From an uncultured Christensenella sp. (lineage in GTDB: Bacteria; Bacillota; Clostridia; Christensenellales; Borkfalkiaceae): a DNA stretch of 23,128 nucleotides. The stretch is taken from positions 1 through 23,128 of the forward strand of contig CAJTRW010000029.1 of the NCBI GenBank assembly GCA_910578765.1, in the 5' to 3' direction. The first letter of the stretch is position 1; each line of letters starts with the position of its first letter. A program made the translations under genes and the position numbers. The notes below the pieces were generated by a model, which saw only the letters and a list, made by a program, of their open reading frames with translations, ran no database searches and had not been told where the DNA came from. Below, one piece after another: positions 1-6,764 of the stretch.

Positions 1-80
1 CGCAACCGACCCGACCTTAACGCGACGGCGCGTATTAAACGCGCATTCGGGTTATCGGCTTTTTCGTAAAGCGGTCGGGT
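1..80. repeat. 80-bp structured repeat, copy 1
   Basis: This segment recurs in the same orientation at 3692-3771 with one mismatch (position 57 versus 3748). It is bounded by an 8-bp inverted repeat (ACCCGACC at 9-16, GGTCGGGT at 73-80) and contains a perfect inner hairpin (GCGCGT 28-33, ACGCGC 39-44). Both copies lie just past the 3' end of a minus-strand gene. It may extend beyond the window's left edge. It does not fold as a tRNA by eye (no T-loop consensus). A small non-autonomous repeat or a 3'-end RNA element is possible. Confidence 0.8.
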
Positions 81-90
81 TTTACCGCAT

Positions 91-123
91 AAAAAAAGCG
101 CGGAAATTTTCCGCGCTTTTTTT
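91..123 (-). terminator. Intrinsic terminator of hppA
   Basis: A near-perfect palindrome has a GCGCGGAA/TTCCGCGC stem flanked by an A-run on one side and a T-run on the other. It sits directly downstream of the hppA stop codon and should work in both directions. Confidence 0.9.
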
Positions 124-132
124 ATGTTAATT

Positions 133-2313
133 TCAGTTCCAGCCCAACACACCGAATAAATTGTATTTGCTGAAAACTACGACCGCAACAAGCGATACGG
201 TAGACATAATTTTTATAAGTATATCCAAAGACGGTCCTACGGTATCCTTCAACGGGTCGCCTACGGTGTCGCCGACGACGGACGCGTCGTGCGCGGGCGT
301 ACCCTTGCCCTCGCCCTCTACTCCGCCTGCTTCGATATACTTTTTGGCGTTATCCCATGCGCCGCCCGCGTTTCCGCAGAACACCGCAAGCATAATTGCC
401 GCTATCGTGGCGCCGATAAGTATCCCCGCGACGAACATCGGACCGAATACAAACCCCGTGACTAACGGGAAAAGTATGCACATAATGCAGGGGACGCGCA
501 TTTCTTTAAGTGCGCCCTGTGAGGAAATTTCGATACACGTTTTATAATCGGGCAGGGTTTCGCCTTCCAAAAGCCCGGGTATTTCCTTAAACTGGCGACG
601 AACCTCGTCAACCATTTTCCGCGCCGCTTTTGCAACCGCTTCGATAAGCATGCCCGAGAACAGGAAAGGAAGCGCCGCTCCGCACAGCGCGCCGCACAGG
701 GTAAGCGGGTCTATCAGGTTTATAATCAATTCCTTAGCCTCCACGCCTGTAAACGCGTACAGATAAGAGGTCATAAGCGACAAAGCCGCAAACGCCGCAG
801 AACCTATCGCAAAGCCCTTGCCTATCGCCGCGGTGGTGTTGCCAACGCTGTCAAGCTTGTCGGTAATTTCCCTGACGGAAGGGTCAAGTCCGCTCATTTC
901 CGCAATGCCGCCCGCGTTGTCTGAAATGGGTCCGTACGTATCCACCGAAACGGTTGCCGCCACGAACGAAAGCATTCCGAACGCCGCGCAAGCTATGCCG
1001 TACATGCCTGCAAGCTGGTAAGAGCCGAATATTGCCACGGCAAGCACGACTACGGGAAGCATACAGCTTATCATTCCGTTTGCAAGTCCCTGCGTTACTG
1101 TAAGGGCGGGTCCTTCCTTTGAGGACTGTGCTATCTTTTTGGTGGGTTTATAGTCGTAACTGGTGTAATACTCCGAAATAATTCCTATAACGATGCCCGC
1201 AATAATTCCGCACACCGCGGCAAGCCAGGGGCTGAACGCGCCGACCTTGAAGCCCGCGCCCGCTTTCATTACGGCGGCGTCGATATCTCTGAACATAAAA
1301 TAGCTTAAAAGCACGCCTGCGGCAACGGTTGCGCCCGCGGAAATCCAGGTGGCGATGTTCAGTTCCATATGTACGTTTTTGGAAAGACGGGGTTTAATAA
1401 GCACGTAGGAAATACCTATTATGCAGGAAAGAAGTCCGCAACCCGCAAACACTACGGGGAAAAGAAGAAGCTTATTCAAAAATTGAGTATCGGCGAATTT
1501 ACCGTGCATGAACAGCTCGCAAGCGAGCATTACGGCGGATAAAACAGCGCCGACGTAGCTTTCGAGAAGGTCGCTTCCGAGTCCCGCAACGTCGCCGACG
1601 TTATCACCGACATTGTCCGCTATTGTTGCGGGGTTTCTGGGGTCGTCCTCGGGAATGTGAGCTTCCGTCTTACCTACCAAATCCGCACCCATATCCGCGG
1701 CTTTGGTATAAATTCCGCCGCCCACGCGGTTGAACATTGCTATTATGGAACAACCCAGCGCATAGCCCGAAAGGGTCATGGTAAACGAAGAGGGAAGTTT
1801 GGTTATAAAGTTTTTACCCACGGTGCCGTCGGCTATATCCTTTATTTGGTGAGCGGCAAGACCGAACACGCAGAAGACTACTATTACGCCCAGAAGCGCG
1901 AATCCCGCTACGCAAAGCCCCATGACCGAGCCGCCCTTAAACGCAACTTTCAAAGTTTTGCCCAAATCGCCCGTTTCCCTTGCCTTATTGGTTACGCGCA
2001 CGTTGGCGTAAGTGGCAATTTTCATACCGACCCAGCCCGCCGTCGCGCTCATTACCGCGCCGATTACGAAAGCTATGGCAGCCTGCCAGCTGATGACAAG
2101 AAACACGACTACGGCTATGACCGAGCCGATTATGGCAACCAGTTTGTACTCGTAACGGATAAAGGCGTTTGCGCCTATGCGCACGGCACCGGCAATTTCG
2201 CCCATGCGGTCGGTTCCTTCTTCCATCTTCTTGACGCAGAAGTAATTGAATATCGCATACGCCACGGCAAGAATTACCGCCGCGCCCACGATAATCAAAA
2301 GCAGATTATCCAT
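133..2313 (-). CDS. hppA: K+-stimulated membrane-bound pyrophosphatase (ion pump)
   Basis: The 726-aa polytopic membrane protein couples hydrolysis of cytosolic pyrophosphate to export of H+ or Na+ across the membrane. The family's metal-pyrophosphate site is visible: GGGIYTKAADMGADLVGK at about 198-215, the Asp-rich DDPRNPATIADNVGDNVGD at 223-241, and DTYGPISDNAGGIAEM at 458-473. GNTTAAIGKG at 491-500 carries Ala where K+-independent enzymes carry Lys, so this is the K+-requiring subclass. I cannot tell H+ from Na+ pumping by eye. Length is normal for the family. The start follows an AAGGAGA site with good spacing. It is monocistronic and closed by the terminator at 91-123. Confidence 0.97.
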   Translation of the reverse strand: MDNLLLIIVGAAVILAVAYAIFNYFCVKKMEEGTDRMGEIAGAVRIGANAFIRYEYKLVAIIGSVIAVVVFLVISWQAAIAFVIGAVMSATAGWVGMKIATYANVRVTNKARETGDLGKTLKVAFKGGSVMGLCVAGFALLGVIVVFCVFGLAAHQIKDIADGTVGKNFITKLPSSFTMTLSGYALGCSIIAMFNRVGGGIYTKAADMGADLVGKTEAHIPEDDPRNPATIADNVGDNVGDVAGLGSDLLESYVGAVLSAVMLACELFMHGKFADTQFLNKLLLFPVVFAGCGLLSCIIGISYVLIKPRLSKNVHMELNIATWISAGATVAAGVLLSYFMFRDIDAAVMKAGAGFKVGAFSPWLAAVCGIIAGIVIGIISEYYTSYDYKPTKKIAQSSKEGPALTVTQGLANGMISCMLPVVVLAVAIFGSYQLAGMYGIACAAFGMLSFVAATVSVDTYGPISDNAGGIAEMSGLDPSVREITDKLDSVGNTTAAIGKGFAIGSAAFAALSLMTSYLYAFTGVEAKELIINLIDPLTLCGALCGAALPFLFSGMLIEAVAKAARKMVDEVRRQFKEIPGLLEGETLPDYKTCIEISSQGALKEMRVPCIMCILFPLVTGFVFGPMFVAGILIGATIAAIMLAVFCGNAGGAWDNAKKYIEAGGVEGEGKGTPAHDASVVGDTVGDPLKDTVGPSLDILIKIMSTVSLVAVVVFSKYNLFGVLGWN

Positions 2314-2328
2314 TTTTCTCTCCTTTTT

Positions 2329-2356
2329 ATTATACTATGAAAATAATATCATACAA
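2329..2356 (-). promoter_or_regulatory. Probable hppA promoter
   Basis: On the minus strand a perfect -10 (TATAAT, plus coordinates 2329-2334) lies 16 bp from a weak -35 (TTGTAT, 2351-2356). The transcript would start just ahead of the AAGGAGA ribosome binding site of hppA. Confidence 0.5.
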
Positions 2357-2425
2357 TGTCGGAAATTGCAATATGCATTTTTAAATTTTTACCCGACGAC
2401 GCTGTTGAATTGCAAAGAATTATAT

Positions 2426-2590
2426 GTTATAATAGATGCGGCGACGGTTTTTTTAAATTATCAGGCTACACTTGGCTGCGTTCCGGCGATATAGGCTGTG
2501 CAGGTTACACTCGGTATCTGACTGCCGGCGAAACTATGACTTACACATATTCTTGCCTTACCCAAGCGGTGCGGCCTGCGACTCATCAAA
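2426..2590 (+). pseudogene. Decayed WLRS/VRPA variable-domain cassette, copy 1
   Basis: The plus strand encodes TWLRSG followed by a variable stretch and VRPA, with exactly 28 codons between TGG CTG CGT TCC (2473-2484) and GTG CGG (from 2569). This W-L-R-S...V-R-P-A-L layout is the C-terminal signature I associate with DUF6273/C-type-lectin-like surface proteins of Clostridia. No N-terminal part or start with a ribosome binding site is present, so I read it as a fragment or silent cassette. It is preceded by a segment (GTTATAAT...GGCGACGG plus a T-run) that recurs before copies 2 and 3. Confidence 0.6.
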
Positions 2591-2637
2591 GCGGTTGTAT
2601 CCACTGTAATTCTGCGCGAGCATAGAGAAGCTTTGCA

Positions 2638-2745
2638 CACCTTATTGTTATTCTGAACGAAGTGAAGAATCTTTTCAATAATTATGTGCAAAGTGAAACG
2701 AAGAATCTTTCAGATCCTTCGCTAACGCTCAGGATGACAAGGTAG
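2638..2745. repeat. Dispersed intergenic repeat (CTTCGCTAACGCTCAGGATGAC family)
   Basis: The segment is built from short motifs that recur across the window's intergenic regions: TTCTGAACGAAGTGAAGAATCTTT-type runs and CCTTCGCTAACGCTCAGGATGACA. Related pieces are at 3383-3690, 9000-9231 and 19019-19175. When such repeats are translated they give the familiar spurious peptide RSFAYAQDD. This copy separates variable-domain copies 1 and 2. Confidence 0.75.
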
Positions 2746-2754
2746 AAAAACAAT

Positions 2755-2920
2755 GCTACAATATCAACGGCGACGGTTTTTTAAACTTATTACAGACTAC
2801 ACTTGGCTGCGTTCCGGTTATAGTGCTTATGCGTACATCGCTAATTACATGACTTCTTTGGGCTATTGGCTAAACACGTACAACGCACTTCGGTTAGCTG
2901 TGCGGCCTGCGCTTTACAAG
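2755..2920 (+). pseudogene. Decayed WLRS/VRPA variable-domain cassette, copy 2
   Basis: This is the same unit as copy 1, with TWLRSG from TGG at 2804 and VRPALY from GTG at 2900. Again exactly 28 codons (2816-2899) lie between them. The middle is tyrosine- and asparagine-rich and differs strongly from copy 1, while the flanks are almost identical at nucleotide level. It runs directly into copy 3. Confidence 0.6.
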
Positions 2921-2933
2921 AAATATGCTTTAA

Positions 2934-3137
2934 GCTATAATGCTTTCGGCGGCGGTTTTTTAAATTACTTGGCTGCGTTCCGGCTATAGTGGGTATGCGT
3001 ACTATTCTGTTTACCTGACTTCATCAGGATACGGGTACACTATGTACTCTGCACGTATGTTGGCTGTGCGGCCTGCGCTTTACAACCGCGTATTACTGTA
3101 TCCGAAAAGTACATTGACTTTCGGACGGATTAATTAA
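2934..3137 (+). pseudogene. Decayed WLRS/VRPA variable-domain cassette, copy 3
   Basis: WLRSGYSGYAYYS starts at TGG 2970 and VRPALYN at GTG 3066, again with 28 codons between. The unit lacks about 13 nt just before TGG relative to copy 2, which puts its upstream part out of frame. The frame after VRPALY stays open to a TAA at 3135-3137, perhaps the ancestral stop. Ten of the 28 variable codons match copy 2 exactly. Confidence 0.6.
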
Positions 3138-3191
3138 ATTTTTAAAGGGCGAGAGAGATTATCTCAACAGTCTTTCTTTGTGAACGGACGA

Positions 3192-3269
3192 GCGTTGCAT
3201 TTTCCGCAAACAGCGGACACCCGCTGTTTGCGCAACGCGAGACGAGCAAACGCATAACAACGCGTTTGC
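3192..3269. other. Strong compound hairpins, unassigned
   Basis: A perfect 12-bp stem (CGCAAACAGCGG 3205-3216, loop ACAC, CCGCTGTTTGCG 3221-3232) is prolonged by GCGTTG (3192-3197) pairing with CAACGC (3233-3238). A second stem follows (GCAAACGC 3246-3253 with GCGTTTGC 3262-3269). No T-run follows, so it is not an ordinary terminator. It could be a structured RNA or part of a repeat element. Confidence 0.5.
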
Positions 3270-3382
3270 GGTGTCGTACCGAAGCTTTGCTTACCGAGGC
3301 AACCGTTTTCCTTACGGTTGGCGAGACCCGCCGTCATGCCCTTTATAATCTTTGTGAAGGGAACCGCCGTTATGCCCCCTTA

Positions 3383-3690
3383 CGTCATACTGAGCGTCAG
3401 CGAAGTATCTACAAGATTCTTCACCCCGTAAAGGGGTTCAGAATGACAAAAGTCTAAGTTCAGAATGACAAGAGTGTTCGTTCAGAATGACAAAAGGCTT
3501 CGTTCGGAATGACAGACAATGTCATACTGAGCGTCAGCGAAGTATCTGAAAGATTGCTCGCTTCGTTTTGCACACTATAATCGAAAAGATTCTTCACCCC
3601 GTGAAGGGGTTCAGAATGACAATGAAGTGTGCAAAGCGTAAGTCTTGCGCCTTCGGTACGACGCTACGCTCGCGCAGAATGACAAGAGGG
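3383..3690. repeat. Cluster of dispersed repeats
   Basis: GTCATACTGAGCGTCAGCGAAGTATCT occurs twice here (about 3384 and 3521). A hairpin unit reading GATTCTTCACCCCG(T)(A/G)AAGGGGTTCAGAATGACA also occurs twice (about 3415 and 3590). GTTCAGAATGACAA is reiterated in short steps between 3435 and 3510. The hairpin unit is found inverted at 19140-19173. The open frame that can be drawn across this stretch is a by-product of the repeats, not a gene. Confidence 0.75.
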
Positions 3691-3691
3691 G

Positions 3692-3771
3692 CGCAACCGA
3701 CCCGACCTTAACGCGACGGCGCGTATTAAACGCGCATTCGGGTTATCAGCTTTTTCGTAAAGCGGTCGGGT
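3692..3771. repeat. 80-bp structured repeat, copy 2
   Basis: It matches 1-80 at 79 of 80 positions in direct orientation, with the same ACCCGACC/GGTCGGGT ends and inner hairpin. It lies 6 bp beyond the stop codon of the minus-strand gene at 3778-4704. No separate U-tract terminator is visible there, so the element may form that transcript's 3' end. Confidence 0.8.
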
Positions 3772-3777
3772 CTTATT

Positions 3778-4704
3778 TTATTCCACGGGATAAATATTGC
3801 TTATCTTTTCGCCGTTGAAATCTACGGCGAAATATTTTATTTCAAACAGATTTTTGCCGCGCGGATAAACAAGCCCCGCGGCGGCTATATCGCCGTGGGC
3901 GGAATAAAAATTTTCAGTCGGTACGGTCACGCCTACAAAGTTGCCGAGATAGTTTTTAAGCGCGTCCGCCTTTGGCAAAAGACTTTCGTCCAGATATTTC
4001 CCGTAATCGCCGCGCGTTAAGACGCTTTCGAAAAATGCGAAATGCAGTATATTTTTTTCGGGCGGACGCATTTCTATCGTTCTGCTGGATACAAGCTCCA
4101 GCTTTTCTCCGTCGTAGGCAAAGTAACACTCGGCTTTTGCCGCCGTGCAGGTTTCGAAGTTTACCGTTACGCCGAGACCGCCGTTAAACCCGACGTTTTC
4201 CGCGGAGTTCATATAAATAATTTTGCCGTTTTCGGAAATAACAATCATCATTCCGCCGCCGTATAAGGCAAGCACTTTGTATCCCGCAAGCGTTTTTTCC
4301 TCCGCCGACAGGGAAGAAAAGCATTGCGGCAAAGCGTTGAGCGAGTATTCCGCCCCCTCAACCGAAAGGTAAATTCTCCCCTGCGAAAACACGGTTACCA
4401 AATTCCCCGCAAATCTTGTTTGGTAAATCACGTCCAGTTTTGCGATTTTCGGCTCGAATTCCCGTATATAAATTATCGCGTCGCCTTCCGTAAGATATAC
4501 GTCTGCAAAGGTCGGCGGCGCTGCAAAAAATTCCGTATTCAGACGGAAGTTGAGGGGCTGAAAATTGTCGTACGGCACAATTTCCGCCAAAACTCCGTCC
4601 GCGGGGTCCAAACTTACGTGCCTTTCAAAGCCGTCCACCGTGCCAAGATACATTCCGTTAAGTTTAAGCGCGGCGGGCGCGTATGATAAAAAATACACTC
4701 TCAT
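3778..4704 (-). CDS. Uncharacterised 308-aa beta-rich protein
   Basis: I do not recognise a family. The protein has no signal peptide or membrane segment. It looks beta-rich, with alternating hydrophobic strands, many Tyr/Phe and few helices. The N-terminus (residues 1-50: LSYAPAALKLNGMYLGTVDG...) resembles a PEGA-like beta-sandwich opening, in which a small domain displays a surface decoration. That is only a resemblance. The start is preceded by AAAGGA at good spacing. It stands alone, divergent from the RsfA-like gene, and ends beside the second 80-bp structured repeat. Codon use matches its neighbours, so it is probably a resident lineage-specific gene. Confidence 0.75.
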   Translation of the reverse strand: MRVYFLSYAPAALKLNGMYLGTVDGFERHVSLDPADGVLAEIVPYDNFQPLNFRLNTEFFAAPPTFADVYLTEGDAIIYIREFEPKIAKLDVIYQTRFAGNLVTVFSQGRIYLSVEGAEYSLNALPQCFSSLSAEEKTLAGYKVLALYGGGMMIVISENGKIIYMNSAENVGFNGGLGVTVNFETCTAAKAECYFAYDGEKLELVSSRTIEMRPPEKNILHFAFFESVLTRGDYGKYLDESLLPKADALKNYLGNFVGVTVPTENFYSAHGDIAAAGLVYPRGKNLFEIKYFAVDFNGEKISNIYPVE

Positions 4705-4782
4705 TTTTGTTTCCTTTCAGTACTAATTAATGTTTACGCGGACAAAATTATGTCAATACATACACTGTCAGGAGGAATGAAA

Positions 4783-5385
4783 ATGAATAAAATCAACGGC
4801 TATACGGAAGACGAGGCGAAAAATTTGGTGCGGTACATTTGCGAGGGCAGGAAGGAGGGCAAAACCCTTTCGGGCATGTTTGACGGTTATGCCAAAAAGA
4901 CGGGCAGGGCGAAGGGCAGCGTAAGGAATTATTATTATGCGCTTTTAAGGACAAGCGGCGACGACAGGGTGAAAAAGCTTTTGCGCGGCACGGGACTTAA
5001 AGCTGAAAAAATTACGGCTTTTTCGGAAACGGAAACCGACGATATGCTGAAAGCCATTCTCTCGCAGAAAAGCAGGGGAATTTCGGTAAGGAAGGCGGTT
5101 TTAAACCTTTCTGGCGGAGACGATAAACTTATGCTCAGGTATCAGAACAAGTATCGCAACGTGCTTGTAAAACAGCCCGAACGGATAGAGCGGCTTATGC
5201 GCGAGTGCGGACTTGCCGGCAGTGCGGACGAAAACCGCAAAAAGCTCGAAGACGAAATAAACAACCTTTACGACAAGCTTGCAAGCGGACTTAAAGAGGA
5301 GAACAAGCGGCTTGCCTCCCTAATAAAAAAGCTGACGGACGAAAATTCGCTTTTGAAATTGCAAATAAAAAATTTAAGCGATTGA
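4783..5385 (+). CDS. RsfA-like Myb-type DNA-binding protein with coiled-coil tail
   Basis: The 200-aa protein has two helix-rich Myb/SANT-like units: YTEDEAKNLVRYICEGRK...GRAKGSVRNYYYALLR near the N-terminus, and FSETETDDMLKAILSQ...MLRYQNKYRNVL in the middle. A charged heptad-like coiled coil fills the last 45 residues. This matches RsfA-type regulators of Firmicutes, known from Bacillus as prespore-specific modulators of gene expression. Sporulation in this organism is not shown here. Two upstream in-frame ATGs exist (4750, 4777), but AGGAGG at 4770-4775 gives ideal 7-nt spacing only to ATG 4783. The target genes are unknown. Confidence 0.7.
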   Translation: MNKINGYTEDEAKNLVRYICEGRKEGKTLSGMFDGYAKKTGRAKGSVRNYYYALLRTSGDDRVKKLLRGTGLKAEKITAFSETETDDMLKAILSQKSRGISVRKAVLNLSGGDDKLMLRYQNKYRNVLVKQPERIERLMRECGLAGSADENRKKLEDEINNLYDKLASGLKEENKRLASLIKKLTDENSLLKLQIKNLSD

Positions 5386-5474
5386 CTTACAAATTTTTAC
5401 AAACATAATGTCCGTCGCACATACCCATACTTTTATCAAGGGGAAAATTCACGCCCTCTTACAAGGAGATAAAA

Positions 5475-5654
5475 GTGGAGAAGTTTATTCTTGGCGCCGT
5501 GCTCGGTATGGCGGGCGGCGCGCTTATAGTCGCAAACAACTGTAAGGTACGCAATCTCGTTAAGAAAAATCAGGAAGATTTAATGCAGAAGGCGGAACAG
5601 TATATCGACAGTAAGCTTGAAAAGATGGAAGGCGGCTCTCAGTCGCAGTCCTAA
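5475..5654 (+). CDS. Small membrane-anchored protein, 59 aa
   Basis: A GTG start at 5475 follows AAGGAGAT with 4-5 nt spacing. The frame reads MEKFILGAVLGMAGGALIVA (one glycine-rich membrane segment or short anchor), then a charged helix (KVRNLVKKNQEDLMQKAEQY) ending in SQSQS. The layout recalls YtxH-type small envelope proteins, without enough similarity to name it. It is closed by a strong terminator at 5667-5698. The function is unknown. Confidence 0.75.
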   Translation: MEKFILGAVLGMAGGALIVANNCKVRNLVKKNQEDLMQKAEQYIDSKLEKMEGGSQSQS

Positions 5655-5666
5655 GGGTAAAACCCG

Positions 5667-5701
5667 AATATTGCCGCGCAGTTTTGCGCGGCAATATTTT
5701 C
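5667..5701 (+). terminator. Intrinsic terminator after the 59-aa gene
   Basis: A perfect 14-bp stem (AATATTGCCGCGCA, loop GTTT, TGCGCGGCAATATT) is followed by TTCTTGTT. It separates the small membrane protein gene from ruvX. Confidence 0.9.
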
Positions 5702-5704
5702 TTG

Positions 5705-5733
5705 TTGCAATAAAAAAAGTTTTGTGTTATACT
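5705..5733 (+). promoter_or_regulatory. ruvX promoter, leaderless transcript predicted
   Basis: TTGCAA (5705-5710), a 17-bp spacer and TATACT (5728-5733), with an extended TG element. The expected start of transcription falls at 5740-5741, on the ruvX ATG itself. Confidence 0.75.
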
Positions 5734-5739
5734 TTGCAT

Positions 5740-6165
5740 ATGGAAAGATACGTTGCGTTCGATATAGGCGACAAGCGCATAGGCGTGGCGGTGTCGGACC
5801 CTTTCAACACCTACGCTTTGCCGTCCTTCACGTATTTCAGGAAGGGCTTTTCGGAGGACGTGGACGCGGTTGCGAATATTGCTGCGGAAAAGGGCGCGAC
5901 GCTTATCGTGTGCGGTCTGCCCGTCAACTTCGACGGAACCGAAGCCGTGCAGACGGAAAAAACGAGGGTATTTATCGAAAGGCTGAAAGCTAAAACGGCA
6001 ATTCCCGTCGTATGCGAGGACGAAAGGTTTACCACGCAAATGGCGCATGAAACGCTTATTTCCGAGGGTATGCGCAGGGAAAAGCGTAAAAATTACGTCG
6101 ACTCGCTTGCCGCGGCTAATATTCTCGACGGATACCTGCGCCGCATAAATAAAAAAGGAGTATAA
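5740..6165 (+). CDS. ruvX: Putative pre-16S rRNA nuclease / Holliday junction resolvase, YqgF family
   Basis: The 141-aa protein has an RNase H-like fold, implicated in maturing the 5' end of 16S rRNA and earlier annotated as a Holliday junction resolvase. It shows VAFDIGDKRIGVAVSD at the N-terminus (catalytic Asp8), the CEDERFTT motif with the acidic Glu, and the C-terminal DSLAAANILDGYL with the last catalytic Asp. The frame can be extended upstream to 5617, but that stretch lies in the preceding gene's end and its terminator, so ATG 5740 is the real start. No Shine-Dalgarno is visible. The stop is one base ahead of the DUF1292 gene, so they are co-transcribed. Confidence 0.93.
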   Translation: MERYVAFDIGDKRIGVAVSDPFNTYALPSFTYFRKGFSEDVDAVANIAAEKGATLIVCGLPVNFDGTEAVQTEKTRVFIERLKAKTAIPVVCEDERFTTQMAHETLISEGMRREKRKNYVDSLAAANILDGYLRRINKKGV

Positions 6166-6166
6166 T

Positions 6167-6460
6167 ATGAACGAGGAAGATATATTGGAAGAAGAACAGG
6201 GCGACCTTATAGAGCTTATCGACGACGAGGGGCGCGTTATTAATTTCCGCCTTTTGGACGTGACCGAGTACAAGGGCGAAAAATACACCCTTTTGCTTGC
6301 CGCCGAGCCGAACGACGGTATCGCCGAGGACGAGGTGGTTATTTTCCGCCTTAACGAAGCGGAGGAAACGCTTGAACCAATCGAGGACGAAAACCTTTTG
6401 CAGGAGGTTTTCGATTTTTACCAGCAGGAAGCCGACGAGTCGGACGCGGAAGAAAATTAA
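6167..6460 (+). CDS. DUF1292 family protein (YrzB-like)
   Basis: The 97-aa, very acidic protein has the DUF1292 core IELIDDEGRVINFRLLDVTEYKGEKYTLLLA followed by DEVVIFRLNE, predicted to form a small beta-barrel-like fold. No biochemical role is established for the family. In Firmicutes it is commonly found beside ruvX, as here. An AAGGAG site overlaps the end of ruvX, suggesting translational coupling. The C-terminal 20 residues are almost all Asp/Glu/Gln. Confidence 0.9.
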   Translation: MNEEDILEEEQGDLIELIDDEGRVINFRLLDVTEYKGEKYTLLLAAEPNDGIAEDEVVIFRLNEAEETLEPIEDENLLQEVFDFYQQEADESDAEEN

Positions 6461-6503
6461 TTTATTTTTATTTGTTTTGCAAACGTCGGAAACGGCTAAA
6501 ACT

Positions 6504-6532
6504 TTGACTGTCGCAAATTTAAGTTATATACT
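6504..6532 (+). promoter_or_regulatory. Promoter-like sequence ahead of hairpin
   Basis: TTGACT (6504-6509), a 17-bp spacer and TATACT (6527-6532). Transcription would begin near 6539 and meet the hairpin at 6543-6570 almost at once. Confidence 0.5.
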
Positions 6533-6542
6533 GTAACTACTT

Positions 6543-6577
6543 GTGCGCGGACGCATTTACGTCCGCGCACGTATTTT
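6543..6577 (+). terminator. Hairpin terminator downstream of DUF1292 gene
   Basis: An 11-bp perfect stem (GTGCGCGGACG, loop of six, CGTCCGCGCAC) is followed by GTATTTTA. The U-tract is short, so efficiency is uncertain. It separates the ruvX operon from the rpsB promoter. Confidence 0.75.
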
Positions 6578-6616
6578 ACGGGTATAAAAAATTTTTTCAC
6601 ATTCCGCGAAAACCGC

Positions 6617-6645
6617 TTTACATTACAATAAAACTTTGCTAAAAT
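6617..6645 (+). promoter_or_regulatory. rpsB-tsf promoter
   Basis: TTTACA (6617-6622), a 17-bp spacer and TAAAAT (6640-6645). The predicted leader (about 6652-6764) is about 110 nt and GC-rich. It contains a GCGGCA/TGCCGC stem (6691-6714), which could be an S2 autoregulatory leader, as ribosomal protein operons often have. I cannot match it to a known leader family by eye. Confidence 0.65.
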
Positions 6646-6764
6646 ATTAAGGCTATAAAAATTCACACCCGAGGGGCGGGCGTCCCGTGGCGGCAAAATA
6701 CTTTCAGTGCCGCAATAAACGCCTTAAAAACCGCGCTTTCGGGGAGGTAAACGGAGGAATTGAA

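Noticed and set aside
1..80. tRNA-like folding of the 80-bp repeat
   Set aside because: Length and terminal pairing suggest it, but there is no T-loop GTTCRA motif, no proper anticodon arm and no CCA end on either strand.
1657..2340. Long plus-strand open frame opposite hppA
   Set aside because: It is the antisense shadow of a strongly conserved pyrophosphatase; the translation is rich in Arg/His/Tyr without domain character and has no ribosome binding site.
2426..3137. Functional diversity-generating retroelement
   Set aside because: No reverse transcriptase, accessory gene or template repeat is visible; only decayed target-like domains are present.
3266..3457. 63-aa open frame in the repeat region
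   Set aside because: It consists of dispersed repeat sequence (ERQRSIYKILHPVKGFRMT) with no ribosome binding site.
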